A DNA stretch of 64,000 nucleotides from Colwellia sp. MB3u-41 (GTDB taxonomy: Bacteria; Pseudomonadota; Gammaproteobacteria; Enterobacterales; Alteromonadaceae): positions 124,001 through 188,000 of the forward strand of contig NZ_JACGUT010000075.1 in NCBI RefSeq assembly GCF_014076845.1, read 5' to 3'. The translations under genes were made by a program, and so were the position numbers. The notes beneath the pieces were generated by a model, which was not told the DNA's origin, searched no databases, and worked only from the letters and a program-made list of their open reading frames with translations. Positions 37,327 through 45,398 of this stretch are shown here, piece after piece. Position 1 is the stretch's first letter, and each line of letters begins with the position of its first letter.

Positions 37327-37980
37327 TTATAAAATAGCATCTTCTTGATTTTCAGGCATTGCTTTTATAAAAGCAGGTAACTGATTACAACGTTCAACAA
37401 TAGCATTAATAAGGGGAAATGCTGACATGTCTACCTTGAATCGATTAGCATTATAAACCTGGGGAACAAGACATAAGTCGGCAACGGTTACATGGTCGCC
37501 ATAACAATATTCTCCTGAGACCTTTTGAAGTTTTTCTTCAAATGCAGCAAAGCCAAGGCACATCCAGTGTGGCCCCCAGGCTGATTTATTAACATCATCA
37601 ACACCCAGCGTTTTCACTAAATATTGTTGAACACGAAGATTAGTTACTGGGTGAACCTCACAAGCAATATCTAAAGCAAGTGCTTGTACCTGAGCTTTAT
37701 CAACTATACTTTCAGGATAAAGCGCAGGTTGTGGCTGTTTACTCTCTAGGTAATCAAGTATAGCTATACTCTGATTTAACACCAGCTCACCATCAAGCGT
37801 GTCGTCAATTAATGTCGGTACTAAATGTGTTGGGTTCAATGCAACATATGCTTCACTGTGTTGCTCCCCTCCGTTGTTAACTAAATGGACAGGAACAGAT
37901 TCACAATCGATATTTTTTAAATGCAGAGCGATTCTTACTCGATAAGCTGCGGATGACCGCCAATAGCCAAAAAGTCTCAT
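37327..37980 (-). CDS. maiA: Maleylacetoacetate isomerase (zeta-class GST)
   Basis: MaiA isomerises maleylacetoacetate to fumarylacetoacetate in tyrosine breakdown, using glutathione. The 217-residue protein has the GST N-terminal fold with the zeta-class block GYWRSSAAYRVRIALHL and NPTHLVPTLID, and the C-terminal helical domain (VADLCLVPQVYNA). The motif reads SSAA rather than SSCS, so the catalytic serine is kept and the cysteine is replaced. It lies 33 bases after tyrR, near phhAB, consistent with phenylalanine and tyrosine catabolism. hmgA and fahA are not in the window. Confidence 0.92.
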   Translation of the reverse strand: MRLFGYWRSSAAYRVRIALHLKNIDCESVPVHLVNNGGEQHSEAYVALNPTHLVPTLIDDTLDGELVLNQSIAILDYLESKQPQPALYPESIVDKAQVQALALDIACEVHPVTNLRVQQYLVKTLGVDDVNKSAWGPHWMCLGFAAFEEKLQKVSGEYCYGDHVTVADLCLVPQVYNANRFKVDMSAFPLINAIVERCNQLPAFIKAMPENQEDAIL

Positions 37981-38013
37981 TTTATCTCTCTCTTCGTTAT
38001 ATTTATGAATTAT

Positions 38014-39564
38014 TTATATTTTTACAGTTTTTTTGTTAATATCGTATTCACGTAATTTATTCGCAATTGCGGTATGACTTAAACCTAGTTTTTTAGCAAG
38101 TTGTCGTGTGCTTGGGTAGGCTGGGTATAGTTTTCTCAATAGATTAGCTTCAAAACCTTTAACCGCAGCATCTAATGTGCCTACAAACTCTTGTTCTAAG
38201 TAGCCATGTTCACGTGTATACGCTGGTAATTGCAAATGAGAGGTCATCACGATACTCCCTTCCATTAACGATACAGCGCGGATTAGAACATTCTCAAGTT
38301 GGCGAACATTTCCAGGCCAAGGATAGTGTTCGATAAAATCTCGACAATCATCAGACATAGTAACAATGGTTTTACCAATGCGTTGACCAAATTTCACAAT
38401 AAAAAACTCTGCCAGTGGAATAATGTCAGAACGTCTATCACGTAAAGAAGGTATATTTAGGCCAAGTACATTGAGTCGGTAATATAGATCTTCTCTAAAT
38501 TGACCTGCAGAGACCATATTAAGTAAGTCACAGTTTGTTGAACTGATGATCCTAACATTTACTCTTATTTCGGCTTCATCATTAACGCGGCGAAAAATAC
38601 CATCTTGAATAACGCGTAGCACTTTAGTTTGTAATTTTGGCGACATTTCTCCCACTTCATCAAGGAAGATAGTGCCACCATCTGCTGATTCGAATAATCC
38701 CCGTTTTGCTTTAATATCACCTTGTGAACCCGCACCAAATAGCTCGGTTTCTGCTGCGTCATCAGGCAATGCGGCACAACTTAAGGTCATAAAAGATTTA
38801 TTGCTGCGATCGCTGGCTGCATGGCATGCATGAGCTAAAAGTTCTTTACCTGTACCTGTTTCACCAACAATGAGCATTGAAGAGTCGAGTAACGCCATAC
38901 GTTTTGCTTCACGAATAACTTTGCGCATAGTGCCACTACTCGCTTGAATGCCTGCAAAATTATTTTCATTAGCTTGTTTAAAAGCACTTATTTGCTGACC
39001 TAAACGCGCTTCTGATTTTAGAATTAATACCGCTCCTGCCAATACAGGTATTCCGCTTTGATCTGTGACATGGATAGGCATTATATCAGCTACAAAATCA
39101 TCATCTTGAAACTTTAATCGGCGAGTTTGTGCAAGGACTTCATCGGCATCTAACCAACGGTTAAAATTAAAACCTTTCAGCCAATTACTGACATTATCAC
39201 CAACGATCTCGTGCTCCTTACATCCCATAATACCGGCAGCAACCGTGTTAACAATACGAATATCACCCTTTGCATCGATAGAAATAAAGGGGTCGGGGAA
39301 CGTTTTAATCAGGGTTGCTAGCTCATTTCGCTCACGTTCAGATGGCATAAAAGGTGTGGTTTTTACATCATTAACACCTTCAATTAAGCGCAAGCGCGGC
39401 ATAAAAGTTTGTAACTCGCTAAATGCTAAATCAGGGATATTTATAAAAATTTCTCCTGGCTGTTTTAGTTCGATACCACGTAAATTTATCTTATGTTCAA
39501 CAAATATTTCTAATACTTCTTGTGCAATGCCAACTCGATCACAACAAACAATTTCTAAACGCAT
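38014..39564 (-). CDS. tyrR: Transcriptional regulator TyrR/PhhR (aromatic amino acids)
   Basis: The 516-residue protein has an N-terminal ACT domain (MRLEIVCCDRVGIAQEVLEI), a PAS domain (about 85-190), an AAA+ domain (Walker A GETGTGKELLA, then DEVGEMSPKLQ) and a C-terminal helix-turn-helix (TRQLAKKLGLSHTAIANKL). The sigma-54 contact loop GAFTGA is replaced by a segment GAGSQGD, as in TyrR proteins, which act with sigma-70. A TyrR-box-like palindrome 41-58 bases upstream suggests autoregulation. With phhAB next door it probably acts like PhhR, responding to phenylalanine and tyrosine. Confidence 0.95.
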   Translation of the reverse strand: MRLEIVCCDRVGIAQEVLEIFVEHKINLRGIELKQPGEIFINIPDLAFSELQTFMPRLRLIEGVNDVKTTPFMPSERERNELATLIKTFPDPFISIDAKGDIRIVNTVAAGIMGCKEHEIVGDNVSNWLKGFNFNRWLDADEVLAQTRRLKFQDDDFVADIMPIHVTDQSGIPVLAGAVLILKSEARLGQQISAFKQANENNFAGIQASSGTMRKVIREAKRMALLDSSMLIVGETGTGKELLAHACHAASDRSNKSFMTLSCAALPDDAAETELFGAGSQGDIKAKRGLFESADGGTIFLDEVGEMSPKLQTKVLRVIQDGIFRRVNDEAEIRVNVRIISSTNCDLLNMVSAGQFREDLYYRLNVLGLNIPSLRDRRSDIIPLAEFFIVKFGQRIGKTIVTMSDDCRDFIEHYPWPGNVRQLENVLIRAVSLMEGSIVMTSHLQLPAYTREHGYLEQEFVGTLDAAVKGFEANLLRKLYPAYPSTRQLAKKLGLSHTAIANKLREYDINKKTVKI

Positions 39565-39604
39565 TTACCTTACTCTACTATAGCCAAGTGTACCTATTTG
39601 CTAT

Positions 39605-39622
39605 TGTAAACTATTTTGTACA
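39605..39622 (-). promoter_or_regulatory. TyrR-box-like operator upstream of tyrR
   Basis: TGTAAA-CTATTT-TGTACA matches the TyrR box TGTAAA-N6-TTTACA at 11 of 12 positions (one mismatch in the second half-site). It lies 41 bases before the tyrR ATG and just downstream of the phhAB terminator, so it most simply serves tyrR autoregulation. Confidence 0.6.
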
Positions 39623-39623
39623 A

Positions 39624-39652
39624 CAAAAAAAAGCCCCCTGAGGTAGGAGGCT
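39624..39652 (-). terminator. Rho-independent terminator after phhAB
   Basis: On the minus strand the stem AGCCTCCT / AGGGGGCT (39652-39645 with 39639-39632, one G-U pair) has a 5-base loop and a run of about eight T. It lies 25 bases after the phhB stop. Confidence 0.8.
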
Positions 39653-39676
39653 GTTATTATCTAATGTAAGCAAATA

Positions 39677-40015
39677 TTACAAAAGTTTATCGGTTTTTGC
39701 TGCACAAATAAAATCATTACGGTGTAGCCCTTTAATAGCATGCGTCCACCAAGTTATTTTCACTTTGCCCCACTCTAATAAAATAGCAGGATGATGAAAC
39801 TCTTCCTCAGCTAATTCAGAAACTTTATTTGCAAATGCCCATGATAACTTGTAATTTTTAAACTTATATTCACGCTCAAGCATCATGACACCATCACGAA
39901 CTTCAGGGATCCAATCAGGTATTTGTGACAATAATACCGGTAATTCTTCATCGCTAACTTGTGGCGCGCCTACTTGGCATGCTTCACATTTTTGTACAGA
40001 TAATTGCTCAGTCAT
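39677..40015 (-). CDS. phhB: 4a-hydroxytetrahydrobiopterin dehydratase
   Basis: PhhB recycles the pterin cofactor oxidised by phenylalanine hydroxylase. The 112-residue protein has the conserved [12 protein letters not shown] and [13 protein letters not shown] blocks that carry the active-site histidines. It lies 9 bases after phhA on the same strand, the usual phhAB operon. Confidence 0.96.
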   Translation of the reverse strand: MTEQLSVQKCEACQVGAPQVSDEELPVLLSQIPDWIPEVRDGVMMLEREYKFKNYKLSWAFANKVSELAEEEFHHPAILLEWGKVKITWWTHAIKGLHRNDFICAAKTDKLL

Positions 40016-40024
40016 CTCTTTTCC

Positions 40025-40837
40025 TTAACTTTCATTATTAATTTCTTTTGCCGGAAACTTGGCTGGATATAAGCCTAACGCTTTTGCTTGCTCAACCAAC
40101 TCCATAATATCAGACACTTCATATTTTCTAAGATTGTCTAAATCACTCACTTTATTCAACATATAATAAATAGGCTGAATAACATCAATTCGATAAGGTG
40201 TTCTTAATACATCAAGTATTTCGAGTTTTTCACGCACTACATGCTCATTTTCTGTGGCATGAATCGTTTCACTGGGTGAAGATAAAATACCCCCACCATA
40301 AATTTTAATACCTTCTGGGGTATCCAATAAACCAAACTCAACGGTGAACCAATATAAACGAGCTAGAAAGACTCTTTGCTCTTTCGTTGCATTCAAGCCC
40401 ATTTTTCCATAAGCCTCAGTAAAATCGGCAAAAGACTTATTGGTTAACAAAGGACAATGGCCAAATATTTCATGAAAAATATCAGGTTCTTGTAAATAAT
40501 CAAACTCTTCTCTGCTACGGATAAAAGTAGCAACGGGGAATTTCTTCTCTGATAGCAGCTTAAAGAAGGCACCAAAACCAATCAATGCAGGTACTGGCTC
40601 ACACTGCCAACCGGTTGTTTCTTTAAGCACTTTACTGACTTCTGCAAGTTGTGGAATCCGGTCATGTGGTAAATTTAATAATTTTGAACCAAATTTATAT
40701 TCGTCACACGCTTTGTCTTCAACACATTTTAATTGACGAGTGATCAATTCTTGCCAGACGCTATTTTCTTCATCTGACCAATGAATGTGACCATTTTCAT
40801 CAGCAACTCGCGAAATATACTTCGTCGCCATCCCCAT
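40025..40837 (-). CDS. phhA: Phenylalanine 4-hydroxylase
   Basis: PhhA hydroxylates phenylalanine to tyrosine with tetrahydropterin and non-heme iron. The 270-residue bacterial monomeric type shows the iron ligands in FHEIFGHCPLL (two histidines) and the glutamate in YWFTVEFGL, and it begins with the catalytic domain without the regulatory domain of the animal enzyme. The ATG at 40837 (AAGG 7 bases upstream) or at 40831 may be used. It starts the phhAB operon, inserted between ycjF and tyrR. Confidence 0.97.
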   Translation of the reverse strand: MGMATKYISRVADENGHIHWSDEENSVWQELITRQLKCVEDKACDEYKFGSKLLNLPHDRIPQLAEVSKVLKETTGWQCEPVPALIGFGAFFKLLSEKKFPVATFIRSREEFDYLQEPDIFHEIFGHCPLLTNKSFADFTEAYGKMGLNATKEQRVFLARLYWFTVEFGLLDTPEGIKIYGGGILSSPSETIHATENEHVVREKLEILDVLRTPYRIDVIQPIYYMLNKVSDLDNLRKYEVSDIMELVEQAKALGLYPAKFPAKEINNES

Positions 40838-40942
40838 GATATTACCTTATTTTAATTTCTATCATCATTCACTAACCAATGAGTGAGCAATGTTCTTTAC
40901 TGATAATAAAACAAGCTTGCTGGGAAAAATACCAAACGCCAA

Positions 40943-40961
40943 CTGGCTATTATTTAGCCAG
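40943..40961. repeat. Hairpin between ycjF and phhA
   Basis: A perfect 7-bp inverted repeat CTGGCTA-TTATT-TAGCCAG, 106 bases upstream of phhA and 107 bases after ycjF. It has no T tract, so it is not an obvious terminator; an operator or leader hairpin is possible. A second palindrome TTACA-AAAA-TGTAA lies at 40985-40998. Confidence 0.5.
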
Positions 40962-41067
40962 ACAATAATAGCGTATAGAAAAAATTACAAAAATGTAAAT
41001 ATAAAAACAATGGCTAATTAAATCATAGAGATAAAAACAAGTCATTTAAGGTTCGCACAGATTAAAA

Positions 41068-42111
41068 CTACCTGATTAGTAACTTTTTTACTTGACTGAG
41101 TATTTTTTTTCTCACTTGAGCTACTTTGGGTGTGTTTTCTTCAAAAGGAATAGGCCGACAAAGCTTAATGGTTTGGATCCCTAAACGTGACGTTAGCATA
41201 CCCGCACCGAGCCCTTGCGCCATTCGCGCAGATAGTTTTCCTAACAGTTCAGCCCCAACCAAATCAGCGCCTAGATCAATCACTAACTCGCTTGCGCCAG
41301 CGTAAGCCATATTAACAAATATCTGTTTAATTAATTTGATCCTACTCCAATAGCCGATTTTTAAACCATAAAGAGCGGCAATTTTGTCTATCATGCGTAA
41401 GTTCCGCCAAAACATCAGCATCATATCAACAAGTGCAATCGGACTTAACGCAACTAATACCACCGCCTCAGTTGAAAACTTAGCCACTTCAGCAAGCGCT
41501 TTTTCATCCACCTTTGTTAAGACTTCACGAGAGTATAATTGCAGTAGCTCTTCGTCACTGTATTCTTCTTTAACCAATGACTGCCAGCTTTTTTCATGCT
41601 CAGACATTAAGTCACAAGGTAAATTGGCTGAAATACTTTCACATAATGCTTTTGCATTAATCTTACTGTTTGAACCTAATTCAGCTGATAATATGTTTTG
41701 GGCGTTAGCTTTCGTACGTTGCTGCCTTTTGAATTGCCTTAGCGCTGAATATTCTCGTATTGCCGTGGAACCAACGACCACTGATAAGCCAAATAACAGC
41801 ACGCCATACATCGCGGCTAATATCGGCGATTGGGCAAAACCCTGTTGAAAAAAATTAAACGTTTCTACAATAACAACGCCTGCAAAAACACTGCCAATAA
41901 CCCGCCATAGCCAACGAGGCTTTGATTTTTCTTTCGGGTTGTCATCATTTAAATAACCTTGCTTTACTAGCGATAAGTCTTCTGTTTCTTGCCAGTCGTC
42001 ATTACCTACAATGACTTGTTGCCCGTTTGCAGGTAGATTATTAGTCTTTGTGATTAACTCATCATTTTCAAAAAGAATTTGCTGTTGATATTTTTCATCA
42101 AGTTCATTCAT
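41068..42111 (-). CDS. ycjF: YcjF family membrane protein (DUF697)
   Basis: The 347-residue inner-membrane protein of the YcjF/TIGR01620 family has an acidic head, a pair of membrane helices (about 70-115) and a C-terminal DUF697-like hydrophobic domain. Its ribosome-binding site GGAG lies inside a degenerate copy of the ycjX 3' end. It is paired with ycjX as in E. coli, where both belong to the psp regulon. The molecular role is not known. Confidence 0.93.
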   Translation of the reverse strand: MNELDEKYQQQILFENDELITKTNNLPANGQQVIVGNDDWQETEDLSLVKQGYLNDDNPKEKSKPRWLWRVIGSVFAGVVIVETFNFFQQGFAQSPILAAMYGVLLFGLSVVVGSTAIREYSALRQFKRQQRTKANAQNILSAELGSNSKINAKALCESISANLPCDLMSEHEKSWQSLVKEEYSDEELLQLYSREVLTKVDEKALAEVAKFSTEAVVLVALSPIALVDMMLMFWRNLRMIDKIAALYGLKIGYWSRIKLIKQIFVNMAYAGASELVIDLGADLVGAELLGKLSARMAQGLGAGMLTSRLGIQTIKLCRPIPFEENTPKVAQVRKKILSQVKKLLIR

Positions 42112-42114
42112 TTA

Positions 42115-42217
42115 TTTTATCTCCGAGTGAAAACCACATCACTTGATCCATATGAATTATTTGAGGGTCTATCATCTCATTTTATCTCCGAGTAAAAATT
42201 GCATTACTTGATCCATA
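42115..42217 (-). repeat. Degenerate duplication of the ycjX 3' end
   Basis: The last 38 bases of ycjX (42180-42217) recur at 42115-42152 with 33 of 38 positions identical, 65 bases apart. In the coding strand the intergenic copy still reads MDQVMWFSLGDKI against the ycjX end MDQVMQFLLGDKM. The intergenic copy contains the GGAG ribosome-binding site and directly precedes the ycjF ATG. Confidence 0.85.
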
Positions 42218-43602
42218 CGCAGATGAGGTAGGCACTCATGCTGGCCAACAGGTTCTAAAGGAGCAAATCTTATATAGTTAAAAGCCTCTTTCTGCCAAAA
42301 ATCTTGCTCGGGTAATTTACTCGGTACCGCGCCAGGAAAAACGGTAATAAGTTCACCATTTTCAGAACGTTTGCCGCGAAGTACCGGAATGTCTTGTCCC
42401 TGATAACGACTCGTACCTGCTTGTGTCGTTTTAACGGATGCGAGTGCCAGCGTTTTCATTTCTATAACATCATAATTTAACTGATGCTTAGTTTGATAAA
42501 CCAACTGGTCGAGTAAGCGCACTAAATTCTTATGTTGCTCAGGTGTCACATGATCCGCTTTAGTCGCAGCAAATAATAATTTATCTATTTTGGGTGCGAA
42601 CAATCGAGAGAACAAACTACTTTGACCATAACTGAAACTTTCCATAATCATGGTCATTGCCATTTTTAAATCAGCAAAACTATCAGGGCCATTATTTAGT
42701 GGTGTTAAACAGTCAGCCAAGACAATTTGTCGGTCGAAATTAACAAAATGTTCTTTATAAAAAGCTTTAACAACGCGCTCTTTGTATTCAATAAACCTTG
42801 CTCTTAACATGCCTATTAAGCAGTCGTCACTGGCATTTTGATAAGCATTCTTATCTATTTTCTCAAAGTGTGTAAAAGGAAAGAACTGCAAAATAGGTGC
42901 ATCTTCTAATTCACCCGGTAAAATAAAGCGACCTGGCTGAATAACCGACATACCTAGTTCGTGGCGAAAGTGTAATAAAAGCTGAGTATATTCTTTGGAT
43001 AGATCAGCCAGCATTTGCTCATCAACGGTTGCAAAGGGATCTATTTGATTAATTTTCTCGATAAAACTTTCAGCTGATTTAAATCTTGGCTCGGTAAGTA
43101 ATAATGCGGTTGTTTGTTTTGACCACTGTTCAAACGTTTGATTTAACATCGGTAAATCAAGTAACCATTCTCCTGGATAATCGGTAATATCAAGGTATAA
43201 AGTTGCAGTATCACTCGCATATTTCAATAGAGAATCTTTTGGCTTATAGCGAATAGCTAAACGCATTTCACTGATACCGTGGGTAGGCTCAGGCCATGTT
43301 GGCTCAATTTGTGAAAACGCTGTCATAGCGCGATCATATTCAAAGCGGCCAATATGTAAGTGTTTTTGAGGAACTCTTTTTGCCGCAATAAATCGCCCTT
43401 GATGAACAACATTAAAAAAACCTAATTGTGAGTTATTACCTTCATTAACAAGTTGATTGACTAAAGAGGTAATAAAGGCTGTTTTCCCACTGCGACTAAG
43501 CCCAGTAACGGCTAAGGTAACATGTTGGTCAAGCGTTCGATTTAATAAGTCATTTGCTTTTTGTTTTAATTTATTTAAGTTTTTTTTATTTATAAGTGCC
43601 AT
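42172..43602 (-). CDS. ycjX: YcjX family P-loop protein (DUF463)
   Basis: The 476-residue predicted GTPase/ATPase has a Walker A motif GLSRSGKTAFITSL near residue 34. The DUF463 family blocks include LYLDITDYPGEWLLDLPML and FAATKADHV. In E. coli it is psp-regulated and stress-induced. Here it lies upstream of ycjF on the same strand, 225 bases from pspC and separated from it by a terminator, so it must have its own promoter. The inverted repeat AAACCTGT-N13-ACAGGTTT (43625-43653) upstream of its ATG may be a control site. Confidence 0.94.
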   Translation of the reverse strand: MALINKKNLNKLKQKANDLLNRTLDQHVTLAVTGLSRSGKTAFITSLVNQLVNEGNNSQLGFFNVVHQGRFIAAKRVPQKHLHIGRFEYDRAMTAFSQIEPTWPEPTHGISEMRLAIRYKPKDSLLKYASDTATLYLDITDYPGEWLLDLPMLNQTFEQWSKQTTALLLTEPRFKSAESFIEKINQIDPFATVDEQMLADLSKEYTQLLLHFRHELGMSVIQPGRFILPGELEDAPILQFFPFTHFEKIDKNAYQNASDDCLIGMLRARFIEYKERVVKAFYKEHFVNFDRQIVLADCLTPLNNGPDSFADLKMAMTMIMESFSYGQSSLFSRLFAPKIDKLLFAATKADHVTPEQHKNLVRLLDQLVYQTKHQLNYDVIEMKTLALASVKTTQAGTSRYQGQDIPVLRGKRSENGELITVFPGAVPSKLPEQDFWQKEAFNYIRFAPLEPVGQHECLPHLRMDQVMQFLLGDKMR

Positions 43603-43624
43603 GGATTATCTTACAGAAAGTTAT

Positions 43625-43653
43625 AAACCTGTTACAACTCAAGATACAGGTTT
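43625..43653. repeat. Inverted repeat upstream of ycjX
   Basis: A perfect 8-bp inverted repeat AAACCTGT-N13-ACAGGTTT, 23 bases before the ycjX ATG. It could be an operator or a 5' leader hairpin. The factor is unknown. Confidence 0.55.
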
Positions 43654-43791
43654 CAAAGTGCTTGAGCAATTTCAATTCAAGGCACAGCCATAAAAGGTAG
43701 TTATTTAGCATAAGTGACAACGACGATGAGTCAGGTTATCTAGCCCCTTTTCAATGAAACTAAAAATGATTTAATACCGTGTCAACTTGCA

Positions 43792-43815
43792 AAAAAGCGG
43801 CAGACGCCGCTTTTT
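43792..43815 (-). terminator. Rho-independent terminator after pspABC
   Basis: A perfect 10-bp stem AAAAAGCGGC / GCCGCTTTTT (43792-43801 with 43806-43815) with a 4-base loop. A T run follows on the minus strand, 13 bases after the pspC stop. Confidence 0.88.
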
Positions 43816-43827
43816 ATTTGAGTATAT

Positions 43828-44274
43828 TTACAGCTTATTAATTTCTCGTGAAACAGTAAACTCTGGCGAGGTCACATAATGTTCCATCGCACGTACTTCT
43901 CTTTCTAATGATTTAAATTTTTGCCTAATATCTTGAAAAGCTTGCTTTGGTGGCTCTCCTGACTGCCAAATACGAGACTTTACTTTAATTGATTCAGAGG
44001 AAAGTTCAGCTTCTGCAGAGTCCCTTGGTGATGCATATTGAGAGTGAGTTTGTTGATTTTTTTTATTCAATGTCCCTGGCTTTTTATCCAAAATAAACCA
44101 GCCAGCAATATAAATAACAATAAACCATCCCATACCTAATAAAACACCTGACACAACCAAAATTCGCACTAACCATGTTTCCCAACCAAAGTAATCAGCT
44201 AAGCCAGCACAAACGCCTGCAATTTTTCCTTGGCTTGAATTTCGGTATAATTCACCCCGACGCTTGTCTGTCAT
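43828..44274 (-). CDS. pspC: Phage shock protein C
   Basis: The 148-residue inner-membrane protein has the PspC domain at its start (LYRNSSQGKIAGVCAGLADY), two hydrophobic stretches (about 35-75) and a charged C-terminal coiled coil. With PspB it senses envelope stress and draws PspA away from PspF. Its ATG overlaps the pspB stop by four bases (ATGA). No pspD or pspE follows. Confidence 0.95.
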   Translation of the reverse strand: MTDKRRGELYRNSSQGKIAGVCAGLADYFGWETWLVRILVVSGVLLGMGWFIVIYIAGWFILDKKPGTLNKKNQQTHSQYASPRDSAEAELSSESIKVKSRIWQSGEPPKQAFQDIRQKFKSLEREVRAMEHYVTSPEFTVSREINKL

Positions 44275-44498
44275 ACCTTATTCCTCCAGTCTGGTGTTTC
44301 AGCATCTAAAATAGCTTCAAGCGTTTTAATTCTATCAGTCATTTTATCAGCTAATTCGGAGAGTTCTGATAATTGCTTGTACTCTTCCTCACTAAAACCT
44401 TGGGTTATCTGACGTTTACTTCGGTAATGTAAAATCAACCAAATAGGGGCAACCAGTAGCATAAAAATGATGACTGGAATCATAATAAGTTGTTCCAC
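44271..44498 (-). CDS. pspB: Phage shock protein B
   Basis: The 75-residue protein has one N-terminal membrane helix (about 5-25, IMIPVIIFMLLVAPIWLILH) and a cytoplasmic coiled coil (QLSELSELADKMTDRIKTLE). The start is GTG at 44498, preceded by AGGAGAAGTATC, a strong ribosome-binding site. It lies between pspA and pspC. Confidence 0.95.
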   Translation of the reverse strand: MEQLIMIPVIIFMLLVAPIWLILHYRSKRQITQGFSEEEYKQLSELSELADKMTDRIKTLEAILDAETPDWRNKV

Positions 44499-44535
44499 GA
44501 TACTTCTCCTTATTCGTTATTCAATACAAACTAAA

Positions 44536-45207
44536 TTACTTAGTTTTCTTCTCTGATTTCATTCTAGCTTTTAATTGTGCTAATTCATCGTCAATATTTT
44601 CGTCAGATTCTAAATCAGCAATTTCATCTGCTAACGATTTACTGCCTAAATCAAGAGATTCAACTTGTGATTCAATGTCATCAATTTTACGTTCATAACT
44701 ATCGAAACGACTCAATGCGTCATTAACGCGGTCACTATCGATATTCTTTTTAACCTTTAAGCGAGAAGTAGCTGTTTTCTCACGCATGATTATCGCTTTT
44801 TGTCTCGCTTTCGCATCAGCTAGCTTTTCTTGTAACTGTGAAATCTCACTTTGTAACTTCGCAATATGGTCATCAACGTGTGTTAATTCATCTAATAGTG
44901 ATGCGGCGTTTTCACCACACTTTTTCTTTTCCATTAACGCAGCTCTTGCTAAGTCTTCTCGGCCTTTACTTAACGCTAACTCTGCTTTTTCCTGCCATTG
45001 TTGTTCGTCTTTCTCAAAACGACTGGCTTGGCGAGCTAAATCTTTCTTATCCGCTAAAATTTTTGCAGATGACGAACGCACTTCAACTAAAGTGTCTTCC
45101 ATTTCTTGAATGATCAATCTAACCATTTTTGCAGGATCTTCTGCCTTATCTAACAGGTTGTTAATATTCGAATTAATAATATCTGTAAACCTAGAAAAAA
45201 TACCCAT
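44536..45207 (-). CDS. pspA: Phage shock protein A
   Basis: PspA is an ESCRT-III-like helical protein that shields the inner membrane and inhibits PspF. The 223-residue protein starts MGIFSRFTDIINSNINNLLD, with the amphipathic helix a that binds membranes, followed by long coiled coils. The ATG at 45207 is used: GAGGAAG lies 5 bases upstream. The upstream ATG at 45225 lies before this ribosome-binding site and gives an atypical leader. Confidence 0.97.
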   Translation of the reverse strand: MGIFSRFTDIINSNINNLLDKAEDPAKMVRLIIQEMEDTLVEVRSSSAKILADKKDLARQASRFEKDEQQWQEKAELALSKGREDLARAALMEKKKCGENAASLLDELTHVDDHIAKLQSEISQLQEKLADAKARQKAIIMREKTATSRLKVKKNIDSDRVNDALSRFDSYERKIDDIESQVESLDLGSKSLADEIADLESDENIDDELAQLKARMKSEKKTK

Positions 45208-45256
45208 AACAACTTCCTCATTCAATTATTTTATTTAATTTTGCTAATATGCTTTA

Positions 45257-45274
45257 TTCATGTTCTGCGCCAAG
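45257..45274 (-). promoter_or_regulatory. Possible sigma-54 promoter of pspA
   Basis: On the minus strand CTTGGCGCAGAACATGAA resembles a -24/-12 element: GG at -24 is present, but the -12 box reads ATGA instead of TTGC. pspA promoters are sigma-54-dependent and PspF-activated in E. coli, and this is the best match in the 191-base gap. A weak match, so tentative. Confidence 0.4.
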
Positions 45275-45398
45275 TTTTATTATTAACTTAACCCTCTGTT
45301 TTAAATAAAGTTATTATAATTAAAAAAAACACTTCAAACCTGATGATTAATAAAATACACTATTTGTTAGTGAAATAAACCAATTATTAGGTCAAGCG

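Noticed and set aside
40985-40998. TTACA-AAAA-TGTAA upstream of phhA as a TyrR box
   Set aside because: The half-sites are in the opposite arrangement to TGTAAA-N6-TTTACA, and the spacing is wrong.
43457-43693. A plus-strand 78-codon frame opposite the ycjX start
   Set aside because: It is mostly antisense to the conserved P-loop region of ycjX and has no ribosome-binding site.
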